Assembly (NCBI RefSeq): GCF_003362755.1
Contig: NZ_QKRA01000003.1
Coordinates: 434,001 to 498,000, forward strand
DNA from: Marinomonas piezotolerans
Lineage (GTDB): Bacteria > Pseudomonadota > Gammaproteobacteria > Pseudomonadales > Marinomonadaceae
Length of the DNA: 64,000 nucleotides
Reading direction: 5' to 3'
Position 1 is the stretch's first letter. Each line of letters opens with the position of its first letter. The notes beneath the pieces were generated by a model. It saw nothing but the letters and a program-made list of their open reading frames with translations, was not told where the DNA came from and ran no database searches. Positions 1 through 10,109 of the stretch are shown piece by piece. The translations under genes and the position numbers were made by a program.

Positions 1-389
1 CAGACCTTCGCACCGACACTTATCGCTCTTCTGGAGCTGGTGGTCAGCACGTCAATACGACTGACTCCGCTGTTCGTATTACTCACGTGCCGTCAGGGAT
101 TGTGGTGCAATGTCAAAACCAACGTTCTCAACATGCAAACCGTGATTTCGCGATGAAGCAGTTGCGTGCCAAGCTGTATGAAATGGAAATGCAAAAACGC
201 TCAGAAGCGGCGCAGGCGATGGAAGACAGTAAGTCGGACATCGGTTGGGGGAGCCAGATTCGTTCGTATGTATTGGATTCGTCTCGTATCAAGGATTTGA
301 GGACTGGCGTAGAAACATCTAACACTGGCGCAGTGTTAGATGGCAATTTAGATCAATTTATCGTGGCGAGCCTTAAGCAAGGCCTTTAA
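1..389 (+). CDS. prfB: Peptide chain release factor 2, C-terminal part (5' end outside window)
   Basis: RF2 recognises UAA/UGA stop codons and triggers peptide release on the ribosome. The reading frame is open from base 3 to a TAA at 387-389 and includes the GGQ hydrolysis loop ([13 protein letters not shown] at bases 39-47) followed by the typical RF tail with [12 protein letters not shown] and a final [13 protein letters not shown]-like end. Only about 128 residues are present; the N-terminal domains and any programmed frameshift site lie upstream of the window. It is followed after 38 bases by lysS, the usual prfB-lysS pair of gammaproteobacteria, so co-transcription is likely. Confidence 0.95.
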   Translation, partial: DLRTDTYRSSGAGGQHVNTTDSAVRITHVPSGIVVQCQNQRSQHANRDFAMKQLRAKLYEMEMQKRSEAAQAMEDSKSDIGWGSQIRSYVLDSSRIKDLRTGVETSNTGAVLDGNLDQFIVASLKQGL

Positions 390-427
390 CGCACTAAACC
401 AATTTGAAAAGAGTAGATTACAGAATC

Positions 428-1930
428 ATGTCTAACGAAACTCAAAACGAGACCAGCGCAAGTACTGAAGATAACCGTTTAGTGGCGGAGCGCCGTGCCA
501 AGCTTGAAGCCATTCGTGCTGAGCGTAATGCCTTTCCTAATACATTTCGCCGCGATGCTTATGCTGCGGATTTACAGGCGGAATTTGCTGGCCTCGATAA
601 ACCCGAGCTAGAAGAAAAGAATCATGTCGTCAGCATTGCGGGTCGAATCGTTCGTAATCGGGGTGCGTTTATGCTGCTCCAAGACATGAGCGGACAAATT
701 CAAGCGTATGTCAATCGGAAAGCGTTGGCACCTGAAGTGTTAAAAGAAATTAAGAGTTGGGATTTGGGTGACATCATTGGTGTGACGGGGCCTGTCCACA
801 AGTCAGGTAAAGGGGATTTGTACGTTGACATGCAATCGGTTGAATTGCTTACCAAATCACTTCGTCCGTTGCCAGATAAACACCATGGCTTAGCCGACAT
901 GGAAATGCGTTACCGTCAGCGCTATGTTGATCTGATTGTGAACGAAGAGTCTCGCAATACTTTTCAAGTGCGCTCAAAAATCATTTCTACGATTCGTCGC
1001 TTCCTAGAAGATCGTCGTTTTATGGAAGTAGAGACGCCCATGTTACAAACGATACCCGGTGGTGCTTCTGCGCGTCCATTTGTGACGCACCATAATGCAA
1101 TGGATATGGATATGTTTTTGCGTATCGCCCCAGAGCTTTACTTGAAGCGTTTGGTTGTCGGTGGCTTCGAGCGTGTGTTCGAGATTAACCGCAATTTCCG
1201 TAATGAAGGGGTGTCCACTCGTCATAACCCTGAATTCACTATGATCGAATTCTATCAAGCCTATGCAGACTACAAAGACCTGATGGACCTGACAGAAGAA
1301 ATGCTTCGTACGGTATCAGAAGCAGTGTTAGGTAAAACGGTTGTTCAGTATGGTGAGTACGAATTTGATTTTGGTGCGCCGTTTGTGCGTATGACTATGC
1401 TTGAGGCGATTTTACATTACAATCCAGAGCTGACGGCTGATGATTTGTCCACAGTGGAGAAGGCGACGGCTGTTGCTAAGAAACTGCATATTGATGTTCA
1501 GCCGATTTGGGGACTGGGTAAACTGTGGACTGAAATCTTTGAAGAGACGGCTGAAAGCAAGTTGATTCAACCGACTTTCATCACTGAGTACCCAGCTGAA
1601 GTATCCCCTCTGGCGCGTCGTAACGATGACAATGAATTCATTACTGATCGTTTTGAGTTTTTCGTTGGCGGTCGTGAGATTGCAAATGGCTTCTCGGAGC
1701 TTAACGATGCAGAAGACCAAGCGGCACGCTTCCGTCGTCAAGTAGAAGAGAAAGATGCGGGTGACGATGAAGCCATGCACTACGATGCAGATTACATTAA
1801 TGCATTGGAGTACGGCCTACCACCAACCGCTGGCCAAGGTATTGGTATTGATCGTCTAGTAATGTTGTTTACCGATTCTCCATCTATTCGTGATGTATTG
1901 TTGTTCCCTCATATGCGTCCTCAGGACTGA
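428..1930 (+). CDS. lysS: Lysyl-tRNA synthetase, class II
   Basis: Charges tRNA-Lys with lysine in the cytoplasm. The 500-residue protein has the N-terminal OB-fold anticodon-binding domain ([12 protein letters not shown] ... [11 protein letters not shown]) and a class II catalytic core with motif 1 ([11 protein letters not shown]), motif 2 ([20 protein letters not shown]) and motif 3 ([20 protein letters not shown]). The length is normal for bacterial LysRS. I place the start at the ATG at 428 (MSNET); an in-frame TTG at 404 would add eight residues with no family support. It follows prfB directly and is closed by a hairpin terminator. Confidence 0.97.
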   Translation: MSNETQNETSASTEDNRLVAERRAKLEAIRAERNAFPNTFRRDAYAADLQAEFAGLDKPELEEKNHVVSIAGRIVRNRGAFMLLQDMSGQIQAYVNRKALAPEVLKEIKSWDLGDIIGVTGPVHKSGKGDLYVDMQSVELLTKSLRPLPDKHHGLADMEMRYRQRYVDLIVNEESRNTFQVRSKIISTIRRFLEDRRFMEVETPMLQTIPGGASARPFVTHHNAMDMDMFLRIAPELYLKRLVVGGFERVFEINRNFRNEGVSTRHNPEFTMIEFYQAYADYKDLMDLTEEMLRTVSEAVLGKTVVQYGEYEFDFGAPFVRMTMLEAILHYNPELTADDLSTVEKATAVAKKLHIDVQPIWGLGKLWTEIFEETAESKLIQPTFITEYPAEVSPLARRNDDNEFITDRFEFFVGGREIANGFSELNDAEDQAARFRRQVEEKDAGDDEAMHYDADYINALEYGLPPTAGQGIGIDRLVMLFTDSPSIRDVLLFPHMRPQD

Positions 1931-1965
1931 TTGAGGCTCCTTACTTATCACGTGTTTGATTTTGT

Positions 1966-1994
1966 ATAAGGCCTCTTTACGAGGCCTTATTTTA
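1966..1994 (+). terminator. Intrinsic terminator after lysS
   Basis: A perfect 10-bp stem (ATAAGGCCTC / GAGGCCTTAT) with loop TTTAC, followed by a T-rich run. It ends the prfB-lysS transcript, 36 bases after the lysS stop. Confidence 0.85.
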
Positions 1995-2045
1995 TGGTTT
2001 TAAGGCAGGGTTACTGTTACTCCCTTTTAGAAATGGAGCGTTGAA

Positions 2046-3104
2046 ATGAGCCGTTTTTGGACAGATAAAATTGCCTCTCTGGACCCTTATGTACCAGGTG
2101 AGCAACCGCAAGATAAGCAATACATTAAGCTAAATACCAATGAAAGTCCTTACGGACCTTCGCCAAAAGCAATTGAGGCAATGCATGAGCAGGTGAGTGA
2201 TAAACTGCGCCTCTACCCAGACCCTAACTGTCAAACGCTAAAAAATGCGCTTGCAAAGGCGTATTCTGTCGATGCTGATCAAGTGTTTGTGGGGAATGGC
2301 TCAGACGAAGTGTTGGCGCTTGCCTTTATGGGGTATTTTGCAGGAGACAAGCCACTGGCGTTTGCTGACATTACCTACAGCTTTTATAAAGTGTACGCTA
2401 ATTTATACGGCATCACGCCTCATATTGTTCCGCTAAGTGACAATTTCGATGTCGTGCCAAGTGATTATGAGAACCTAGACGTTTCTGGGGTTGTGATTAC
2501 GAACCCTAATGCGCCAACGGGTAAAGCTTTGCCTTTAGAGGATATAGAAAAAGTTTTGCAGGCGAACCCTGATATTGTCGTATTGGTGGATGAAGCGTAC
2601 GTGGATTTTGGTGCGCAGAGTGCCGTGACATTAGTTGATCAGTACCCAAATTTAATGGTGGTGCAAACGTTATCCAAGTCTCGCGCTTTGGCGGGGATTC
2701 GTGTTGGTTACGCGATTGCGCAACCAGAGTTGATTGAAGGGCTAGAACGATTAAAGAACTCTTTTAACTCTTATCCAATAGATCGTATTGCATTGGCGGG
2801 GGCTACCGCCTCTGTGGAAGATGTGGATTATTTAGCCGATATTTGTCGTAAGACTATTGCGACACGAGATTGGACAACGGTTGAGTTGGAGAAGCTAGGC
2901 TTTCACGTTTTGCCATCAGCCACTAACTTTGTGTTTGTTACGCACCCTGAGCGCAATGCTGAGTCGATGTATTTAGGCTTGAAAGAGCAGGGAATTTTGG
3001 TGCGTTACTTTGGGAATAAACCGCGTATTGGTGATTATCTTCGTATTACAATTGGTACAGATGCAGAAATGGCAGCGTTAATAACCGCGTTAAAAGTCGA
3101 GTAA
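2046..3104 (+). CDS. hisC: Histidinol-phosphate aminotransferase
   Basis: PLP-dependent class I/II aminotransferase that converts imidazole acetol phosphate to histidinol phosphate with glutamate. The 352-residue protein has the family N-terminus ([14 protein letters not shown]), the NPNAPTG motif and the Schiff-base lysine in [10 protein letters not shown] (Lys211), then the GIRVGYA arginine region and the C-terminal [17 protein letters not shown] lies upstream of the ATG. It stands alone, not in a his operon, as is common for one of several hisC paralogues, so activity on aromatic amino acids is possible. Confidence 0.93.
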   Translation: MSRFWTDKIASLDPYVPGEQPQDKQYIKLNTNESPYGPSPKAIEAMHEQVSDKLRLYPDPNCQTLKNALAKAYSVDADQVFVGNGSDEVLALAFMGYFAGDKPLAFADITYSFYKVYANLYGITPHIVPLSDNFDVVPSDYENLDVSGVVITNPNAPTGKALPLEDIEKVLQANPDIVVLVDEAYVDFGAQSAVTLVDQYPNLMVVQTLSKSRALAGIRVGYAIAQPELIEGLERLKNSFNSYPIDRIALAGATASVEDVDYLADICRKTIATRDWTTVELEKLGFHVLPSATNFVFVTHPERNAESMYLGLKEQGILVRYFGNKPRIGDYLRITIGTDAEMAALITALKVE

Positions 3105-3139
3105 TATTTCGCTGTTCACTCACCTTTAAGGGGTATGTC

Positions 3140-3358
3140 ATGAGTCAAGAGCAAGTCAACAACCCATTGCATGGGCTGAGCCTTGAGAAAATTTTAACGC
3201 GATTGGTAGAGCGTTATGGATGGAGCGGTTTGTATCAAGAAGTGCGAATTAACTGCTTTCTTAATGACCCATCCATAAAGTCATCACTTAAATTTTTGCG
3301 GAAAACTCAATGGGCAAGAGATAAGGTTGAGGCGCTGTATCTCAATACTTTTCCCTAG
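3140..3358 (+). CDS. VF530-family small DNA-binding protein
   Basis: A 72-residue protein matching the VF530 (DUF2132) family, for which a compact helical DNA-binding fold is reported. Signature stretches are [13 protein letters not shown] near the N-terminus, [15 protein letters not shown] in the middle, and [20 protein letters not shown] at the end, and the length is right for the family. It starts 35 bases after hisC with AAGGGG upstream of the ATG, and is followed by a terminator, so it is probably the last gene of a hisC transcript. Its physiological role is not known. Confidence 0.85.
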   Translation: MSQEQVNNPLHGLSLEKILTRLVERYGWSGLYQEVRINCFLNDPSIKSSLKFLRKTQWARDKVEALYLNTFP

Positions 3359-3380
3359 CTAGCTGATTGTTAATAGAATC

Positions 3381-3406
3381 AAAAGGTGCCTAAAGGCACC
3401 TTTTTT
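3381..3406. terminator. Bidirectional intrinsic terminator between VF530 gene and dxs
   Basis: AAAAGGTGCC / GGCACCTTTT with loop TAAA, with T runs on both strands. It can end the rightward VF530 transcript and the leftward xseB-ispA-dxs transcript. Confidence 0.88.
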
Positions 3407-3418
3407 CATCGACTGGAG

Positions 3419-5302
3419 CTAAATTTTTGTTAGCTTGTGCTGGATCGCCGCTAAGATACTGTCTTCATCAAGACCTACGCGCTTAAGCATTGAGCTATGG
3501 CTTGCGTGCTCTTCATAACGATCTGGTAAACCTAGCTGTAGAACGGGAACGCTAATGTGATGAGACTGAAGGCATTCTAGTACTGCGCTACCAGCACCGC
3601 CCATAATGGCATTTTCTTCTATGGTTACAAACAGCGTCGCACCTTGAAAAGACAACAAAGTCGCTTCGTCTAATGGTTTAACAAAACGCATGTCGATCAA
3701 TGTCGCATCCAAGGATGTTGCTGCCTTCATAGCGTCGTAGGTCGGTCGACCAAAGCCACAAATAACGGTGCCAGATTGTCCTTTTCGTAGTATTCGAGAC
3801 TGACCAATTGGAACCGCATTGAGAGTTGGCGTCAGCTCAATCCCTCTACCGGTTCCTCTGGGGTAGCGTACCGCCGCGGGGCCATTAAACTCATAACCTG
3901 TCTGCAAGAGTTTGCGACATTCATCTTCATCTGATGGTGCCATCACGACCATATTGGGTATGCAGCGTAAATAGCTGAGGTCGTAAGCGCCAGCATGGGT
4001 AGGACCGTCCTCACCGACGAGGCCTGCACGGTCAATGGCAAAAAGAACATCTAAATTTTGCAGCGCAACATCATGAATTAGTTGATCATAGCCTCGCTGT
4101 AGGAACGTAGAGTAAATCGCTACAACTGGTTTCAATCCATCACATGCCATGCCAGCGGCTAAAGTCACCGCATGTTGCTCGGCTATGGCAACGTCGAAAT
4201 ATCGAGTGGGGTACTGCTCTGCAAATTCTATAAGGTCTGAGCCTTCTTTCATCGCTGGAGTGATTGCGACAAGTCTATTGTCTTGTGCGGCGACGTCACA
4301 TACCCAGCGGCCAAAAATATTGCTGTACTTTGGAAACTTTTTTTCGTTGGCTGGCGATGCTGGCTTTGGATCAGGTTCCACTTTATTGATGGCGTGATAG
4401 CCAATGGGGTCACCCTCAGCGGGTTCAAACCCTTTTCCTTTTTTAGTGATGACATGAAGAAACTGAGGGCCTTTACGGCCTTTTAAATTGCTGAGCGTCT
4501 GGGTAAGAAGCTCGACATCATGACCATCAATTGGGCCTATGTAATTAAAGCCAAGCTCTTCAAACATGGTGCCAGGGGACACCATGCCTTTCATATGCTC
4601 TTCAGCTTTACGTGCCAATTCTAATGCGGACGGGAGCCCCGAGAAGACTTTTCGGCCGCCTTCACGAATGTTTTCGTAGGTTTTGCTGGCCCACATACGT
4701 GCAAAGTAGCTTGATAAAGCACCGACAGGCTTAGATATAGACATTTCGTTGTCGTTTAAGATGACCAGCATATCGGCTTCGACATCACCCGCATGGTTCA
4801 GTGCTTCGAACGCCATACCAGCGGACATAGCGCCATCCCCAATAATCGCTACCGCTTTTCGATTAGTTTCTAAATGGCGTGCCGCCAGTGCCATCCCTAA
4901 CGCAGCACCTATGGAAGTGCTAGAATGTCCTACACCAAAGGTATCGAACTCACTTTCTTCTCTCTTTGGAAAACCTGATATACCACCTTCTTGACGAATG
5001 GTAAGAAGTGCATCACGGCGGCCAGTTAAGATTTTATGAGGGTATGCTTGGTGGCCAACATCCCAAACTAAGCGATCTTCAGGTGTATTGTAGACGTGAT
5101 GCAAAGCCACTGTTAATTCAACAACACCTAATCCCGCACCAAAGTGACCACCTGTTTGGCCGACGCTATATAGCATGAACTCACGCACTTCCCTCACTAA
5201 AGCAGGCAAGTCCTTTTTGTCGAGCTGACGTAAGTCCGCTGGCGTATCTATTTGATCTAAAAGGGGCGTCTGAGGACGCGATGTTGGTATTGTTTCGAAC
5301 AT
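3419..5302 (-). CDS. dxs: 1-deoxy-D-xylulose-5-phosphate synthase
   Basis: First enzyme of the MEP isoprenoid pathway: condenses pyruvate and glyceraldehyde-3-phosphate using thiamine diphosphate. The protein (about 627 residues) has the ThDP-binding [18 protein letters not shown] ... [10 protein letters not shown] region near residues 150-185, a central transketolase pyrimidine domain ([33 protein letters not shown]) and a C-terminal transketolase domain. I choose the ATG at 5302 (MFETIP); a TTG three codons upstream is the alternative. It is last in the xseB-ispA-dxs operon, so prenyl precursor supply and prenyl transfer are co-expressed. Confidence 0.96.
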   Translation of the reverse strand: MFETIPTSRPQTPLLDQIDTPADLRQLDKKDLPALVREVREFMLYSVGQTGGHFGAGLGVVELTVALHHVYNTPEDRLVWDVGHQAYPHKILTGRRDALLTIRQEGGISGFPKREESEFDTFGVGHSSTSIGAALGMALAARHLETNRKAVAIIGDGAMSAGMAFEALNHAGDVEADMLVILNDNEMSISKPVGALSSYFARMWASKTYENIREGGRKVFSGLPSALELARKAEEHMKGMVSPGTMFEELGFNYIGPIDGHDVELLTQTLSNLKGRKGPQFLHVITKKGKGFEPAEGDPIGYHAINKVEPDPKPASPANEKKFPKYSNIFGRWVCDVAAQDNRLVAITPAMKEGSDLIEFAEQYPTRYFDVAIAEQHAVTLAAGMACDGLKPVVAIYSTFLQRGYDQLIHDVALQNLDVLFAIDRAGLVGEDGPTHAGAYDLSYLRCIPNMVVMAPSDEDECRKLLQTGYEFNGPAAVRYPRGTGRGIELTPTLNAVPIGQSRILRKGQSGTVICGFGRPTYDAMKAATSLDATLIDMRFVKPLDEATLLSFQGATLFVTIEENAIMGGAGSAVLECLQSHHISVPVLQLGLPDRYEEHASHSSMLKRVGLDEDSILAAIQHKLTKI

Positions 5303-5351
5303 GGGCACCAAAAGGTCACTTTATTAAGTCATAAAATAGCGTTGAATTATA

Positions 5352-6233
5352 TCAGTGGTTGCGGTCAATAATATAGCTGGCTAGCTCGACTAATGGTGTT
5401 GCTTTGTTACCAAAAGGCGTTATTTTAGCGATCGCTTCGTCGTGTAGGTGTTGAGCGAGCGCTTGAGCACCCTCTAATCCTAGTAGTTTAGGGTAGGTTG
5501 GCTTATTCGCGTCTTCATCCGAGAATTGTGTTTTTCCTAGCGTTTGGGTATCGCTGGTGATGTCGATAATGTCGTCCTGTACTTGAAATGCTAAGCCTAT
5601 TGCCGCGGCATAAGCATCCAGCGCGCCTAAATCTTGTTCGTTTGTTACTCCTACGCTTTGAGCGCCCATCTTTACTGAAGCACGTATTAGAGCTCCTGTT
5701 TTGTGGCGGTGCATGCCTTCTAAAGCTTGGGCATCAATGCTTTTGCCGACATTCGCAAGGTCGACCATTTGTCCAGTGATCATGCCAAAGCGTCCAGAGG
5801 CGGCTTGCAGTGTGTGTATCAACGAGAGTTGAGTCACTGGCTGCTGAATATGAGGTTGACTTAGTAATTCAAAAGCGAAAGTTTGCAAAGCATCACCAGC
5901 AAGAATCGCTGTTGCTTCATCAAATTGAATATGACAAGTGGGTTTCCCTCGACGTAGGTCGTCATCGTCCATGGCCGGAAGGTCATCATGAATCAACGAA
6001 TAAGCATGGATGCTTTCGATAGCTCCTGCACTCGCATCAGTGAGTTCGTTTACCTCCCCAAATAATTGTGCTGTAGCATATGCCAACATAGGTCGCACGC
6101 GCTTACCACCGTTGAAGAGGCTGTAACGCATGGCTTCATGTAGAGTGTCGGCAGGGGAGTAGGCGGTTAGTGTTTGATTGAGATATTGATCCACTCGATC
6201 TCGAGCATACAGAGAAAATTGCTCTAGGTTCAC
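5352..6233 (-). CDS. ispA: (2E,6E)-farnesyl diphosphate synthase
   Basis: Head-to-tail prenyltransferase making FPP from IPP and DMAPP/GPP for quinones and undecaprenyl carriers. The 293-residue protein carries the first aspartate-rich motif (DDLPAMDDDDLRRGKPTCH), the second (FQVQDDIIDITSD), the GGKRVRP IPP-binding motif near the N-terminus and a YAYSLIHDDLP-type context, as in short-chain E-polyprenyl synthases. Its start overlaps the stop of xseB (bases 6230-6233), suggesting translational coupling, and dxs follows 49 bases downstream. Confidence 0.96.
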   Translation of the reverse strand: MNLEQFSLYARDRVDQYLNQTLTAYSPADTLHEAMRYSLFNGGKRVRPMLAYATAQLFGEVNELTDASAGAIESIHAYSLIHDDLPAMDDDDLRRGKPTCHIQFDEATAILAGDALQTFAFELLSQPHIQQPVTQLSLIHTLQAASGRFGMITGQMVDLANVGKSIDAQALEGMHRHKTGALIRASVKMGAQSVGVTNEQDLGALDAYAAAIGLAFQVQDDIIDITSDTQTLGKTQFSDEDANKPTYPKLLGLEGAQALAQHLHDEAIAKITPFGNKATPLVELASYIIDRNH

Positions 6234-6472
6234 TGGTTGGGTTCCGGGTCAAAAGGTTCTAGGCGTTCACCGTCATTGTTTTCAAGCAGAATTTGAACTT
6301 TTTGTTCTGCTTGAGTGAGAACAGACTGGCAGTCTTTGCTGAGTTTAACACCTTTCTCAAAAGCTTTAAGCGCGTCTTCAAGGGAGAGCTGATTGGACTC
6401 AAGTTGAGTAACAATCGTTTCGAGATCTGATAAATTTTCTTCAAAATGACGTACACTGGTTTTACGAGACAT
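6230..6472 (-). CDS. xseB: Exodeoxyribonuclease VII small subunit
   Basis: Small subunit of the single-strand-specific exonuclease ExoVII, which binds XseA and controls its activity. The 80-residue protein has the family pattern FEENLSDLETIVTQLESNQLSLEDALKAFEKGVKL followed by a coiled-coil segment (CQSVLTQAEQKVQILLE). It is first in the xseB-ispA-dxs operon, the standard gammaproteobacterial arrangement. The large subunit gene is not in this window. Confidence 0.95.
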   Translation of the reverse strand: MSRKTSVRHFEENLSDLETIVTQLESNQLSLEDALKAFEKGVKLSKDCQSVLTQAEQKVQILLENNDGERLEPFDPEPNQ

Positions 6473-6641
6473 AAATACTTCTCTTTTGGTAACCTACAAT
6501 TTGTAACAGAATTACGTCTGATTCACGAGACTTGTCACTCACTGTTTACAAAATAATGGTTTGATCATAGGACGCGAGACGACTATTTGTTTAAAATAAC
6601 GTCCATTGGGTTGCATTATAGCTTTTTCGTAGGAGACGTGT

Positions 6642-7397
6642 GTGGATATCGCAACGTTAATTGGTCTTATCGGTGCCTTTGTAATCGTCCTTATGGCGAT
6701 TCTTTTGGGTGGCTCTGCGGGGATGTTCTTAGACCCCGCCTCAGTATTGATCGTGCTGATCGGTTCTACATTCGTTGTACTAATACAATACCCTCTTGGT
6801 CAATTCCTTGGTGCAGGAAAGTCTGCAGCGAAAGCGTTTATGTTTAAAAGCGTACCGGTTGATGCGTTGATTGATGAGATCTACGGGTTGGCGGACGAAG
6901 CGAGAAAGGGGGGGCTACTGTCTCTCGAAGGTAAAGAAGTCAGCCATCCTTTTCTGTCCAAGGGCATTCAAATGTTGGTGGACGGCCACGATGGCTCAGT
7001 TGTCAAATCTCAACTGTCCAAAGATATGAACCAAGCTTTTACACGCCATGATAATGGCGCCAAAGTATTCAAAGCATTTGGTGATACAGGTCCTGCAATG
7101 GGGATGATCGGTACACTTGTTGGCTTAGTACAGATGCTTGCCAACATGGATGATCCTAAAGCCATCGGCCCAGCCATGGCGGTAGCCTTGTTGACGACGT
7201 TGTATGGTGCGATGTTGGCGAACATGGTGTGTTTACCAATCCAAGCCAAATTGACGAACCGTGCAAACGAAGAGTTACTTTGTCAGCAGCTGATACTGGA
7301 TGCTTTGCTAGCGATACAAGCGGGTCAGAACCCTCGTGTGTTAGATGGCGCATTAAAAACGTATCTTGCTGAAGGTAAGCGTACTGAGCGTGAATAA
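6642..7397 (+). CDS. pomA: Flagellar motor stator protein, MotA/PomA type
   Basis: Inner-membrane ion channel subunit of the flagellar stator. The 251-residue protein has four hydrophobic segments: two near the N-terminus (IATLIGLIGAFVIVLMAILL; VLIVLIGSTFVVLIQYPLG) and two after the cytoplasmic loop (AFGDTGPAMGMIGTLVGLVQML; GPAMAVALLTTLYGAMLANM). The loop carries the charged residues expected for rotor contact. It starts with GTG at 6642, preceded by AGGAG. The pair with pomB and the lack of a nearby flhC/flhD context fit the sodium-driven PomAB class common in marine bacteria; which ion it uses is inferred. Confidence 0.9.
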   Translation: MDIATLIGLIGAFVIVLMAILLGGSAGMFLDPASVLIVLIGSTFVVLIQYPLGQFLGAGKSAAKAFMFKSVPVDALIDEIYGLADEARKGGLLSLEGKEVSHPFLSKGIQMLVDGHDGSVVKSQLSKDMNQAFTRHDNGAKVFKAFGDTGPAMGMIGTLVGLVQMLANMDDPKAIGPAMAVALLTTLYGAMLANMVCLPIQAKLTNRANEELLCQQLILDALLAIQAGQNPRVLDGALKTYLAEGKRTERE

Positions 7398-7430
7398 CCT
7401 TCATTCTAGTTGTAACCGGAATCTTGCCTC

Positions 7431-8438
7431 ATGAGTGATGAAGAAGAAAACGATTGCCCCGAATGTATCGAGGGCCTGCCTGCCTATATGGGGACATTCG
7501 CCGACTTAATGTCGTTGTTGATGTGTTTCTTCGTATTGCTGCTGTCGTTTGCAGAAATGGATGTGTTGAAGTTTAAACAGCTCGCTGGCTCGATGCGTGA
7601 AGCATTTGGTGTGCAAAAGCAGATCGAAGCAGATTCGATTCCTATGGGCACATCGATCATTGCGCAGGAGTTTAGCCCCGGTAAGCCGGAGCCAACGCCT
7701 ATTAATGAAGTGCGTCAAAAAGCAGATGATAGACCTGAAAACACGTTAGAAGTTTTGTGTAAGCCTGATACCGCGCAGCTTAATGAGCAAGAAGGTGCAG
7801 GTCAGCCTTCACCGACAATGTTTGTAGATAAGTCTCAGGCTGATTTGCAGCGCGAAAAACAGATTCAGCAAACCGAAGAAACCGCACAACAGATTGCGTC
7901 CGTGATGCGAGAAGAGGTTTCAAAAGGTACGGTAGAGATTGAAACACAAGAGCAAACAATCACGATCAGGTTGAAAGATAAAGGGTCGTTCGAATCAGGC
8001 TCTGCAGAATTAAACTATGATTTTATCCCTGTCATCGATATGGTTCGCGATGTTTTAATTGGGCTTAAAGGTTCGATAGCAGTCGAAGGGCATACAGATA
8101 ATATTCCGATTGAAACCGCTCGTTTTCAGTCGAATTGGCAGTTATCTTCTGCACGAGCTATTGCTGTCGCTGAAGAGTTGTTTTCAACGGGGCAGCTTGA
8201 ACAAAGTCGATTTGCTGTGACAGGGTTTGCAGATGCGCGTCCGTTGGTTCCAAATGACACCCCGGAGAACAGAGCGACTAACCGCCGTGTTGAAATCGTA
8301 ATTAAGCAAAATGATTTAGTTCGAACAAACGTTATAGAGCCCGAGTATCCTCAAGCAGATGTGGGTGACGATACCATTGATGATTTATTTACCGACGGCG
8401 ATGGTGGTTTCTTATTATCGCCAGACGAAATATTTTAG
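7431..8438 (+). CDS. pomB: Flagellar motor stator protein, MotB/PomB type
   Basis: Partner of PomA that carries the ion-binding aspartate and anchors the stator to peptidoglycan. The 335-residue protein has a single N-terminal membrane span (TFADLMSLLMCFFVLLLSF) with the ion-binding Asp25, a flexible linker, and a C-terminal OmpA/MotB domain (VEGHTDNIPI ... QLSSARAIAVAEEL ... NRATNRRVEIVI). A stretch of about 20 acidic residues trails the domain. It lies 33 bases after pomA and is closed by a strong terminator. Sodium specificity is inferred from similarity in layout to PomB. Confidence 0.92.
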   Translation: MSDEEENDCPECIEGLPAYMGTFADLMSLLMCFFVLLLSFAEMDVLKFKQLAGSMREAFGVQKQIEADSIPMGTSIIAQEFSPGKPEPTPINEVRQKADDRPENTLEVLCKPDTAQLNEQEGAGQPSPTMFVDKSQADLQREKQIQQTEETAQQIASVMREEVSKGTVEIETQEQTITIRLKDKGSFESGSAELNYDFIPVIDMVRDVLIGLKGSIAVEGHTDNIPIETARFQSNWQLSSARAIAVAEELFSTGQLEQSRFAVTGFADARPLVPNDTPENRATNRRVEIVIKQNDLVRTNVIEPEYPQADVGDDTIDDLFTDGDGGFLLSPDEIF

Positions 8439-8453
8439 CGCTAGGTACTGTAA

Positions 8454-8491
8454 GACACAAAAAAGCAGCTTAATGGCTGCTTTTTTGTGTC
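8454..8491 (+). terminator. Intrinsic terminator after pomB
   Basis: A 16-bp stem (GACACAAAAAAGCAGC / GCTGCTTTTTTGTGTC) with a short loop; the 3' arm contains the T run. It ends the pomAB operon. Confidence 0.88.
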
Positions 8492-8544
8492 TTGGGCTGA
8501 GATTTAGATCGTTTTTTGCTATCGTTCAACGCAAATTACATTGA

Positions 8545-9357
<813 letters not shown>

Positions 9358-9378
9358 CGGTTTGGTGCAAATGATATG

Positions 9379-9410
9379 GGCCGCAAATTGGATTGACTTC
9401 AATAGCGGCC
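9379..9410. terminator. Hairpin between convergent dapB and marR
   Basis: GGCCGC pairs with GCGGCC, with an inner ATTG/CAAT stem, in the gap between the converging dapB and marR genes. The T run after it is short (TTTG), so it is a weak or factor-aided terminator at best. Confidence 0.4.
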
Positions 9411-9443
9411 TTTGAACATAGCTAGATAGCCACTGTTATTGTG

Positions 9444-9938
9444 TTAATAGCGATCATGGCTGGTGGTCGGTGCGTGGATATCGAGCAAAGGAGCCGCATC
9501 AAGATGTTCTGCATCCATCATCATCGCCACCCTTTGTAATGAAGACAACATTTGCGTTTGTTCCCAACCATCAAGCGATTCAAATTCCATTATGAATTTC
9601 TCATGAAGTAAAGGAGGTGTTGTTAGCAGCATGTTGCTGCCTTCTTCGGTAAGACGCGCGTTGACGATACGTTTGTCTTTCTGAGCTCGCACCCGCTCAA
9701 CCAGCTTTCTTTCTTCTAAACGGTTCAAAATAGTCGTTACTGTAGCTTGGCTTAGCGAAACATTATCGGAGATACGGCGTACCGTAACATCGCCTAGTTC
9801 TTCAATGGCACGTAAAACCATTATCTGAGGTATAGTCAGACCGCATGCTTTGACGACCCTCTTGGATTGAAGGTCGGTCGCGCGGATGATGCGGCGTAAA
9901 TGCACTAGCACATCGTGTAAGTGTTGGGTTTCAGGCAT
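9444..9938 (-). CDS. MarR-family transcriptional regulator
   Basis: A 164-residue winged-helix regulator. The HTH runs from about residue 35 to 100, with the family pattern LTIPQIMVLRAIEELGDVTV, ISDNVSLSQATVTTILNRLEERKLVERVRAQKDKRIVNARLTEEG. Such proteins dimerise and bind palindromes, often releasing them on binding aromatic ligands or on oxidation. No divergently transcribed effector gene is adjacent (photolyase phrB is on the same strand upstream), so the target is unknown; autoregulation is likely for the family. It resembles EctR/CosR-type MarR regulators in length, but nothing here ties it to the ect cluster. Confidence 0.88.
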   Translation of the reverse strand: MPETQHLHDVLVHLRRIIRATDLQSKRVVKACGLTIPQIMVLRAIEELGDVTVRRISDNVSLSQATVTTILNRLEERKLVERVRAQKDKRIVNARLTEEGSNMLLTTPPLLHEKFIMEFESLDGWEQTQMLSSLQRVAMMMDAEHLDAAPLLDIHAPTTSHDRY

Positions 9939-10109
9939 ACTTTCAAGTCAGCAAATAGTTGAGTGTTTCAATGAGGCGCGCATTATAAGGGGAAAGGAAA
10001 TAATTCTAAATCCTTTCGCAAAATAATGTTCAGAATCCTAATGTTTAGACTTCAAAATAATAGTGCCGTTAATAAAAGTCAAATGCCTTATATAAGTTTC
10101 TTCTTTAGT

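Noticed and set aside
4149-4397. Rightward reading frame inside dxs
   Set aside because: It lies opposite a fully conserved dxs sequence and has no family pattern.
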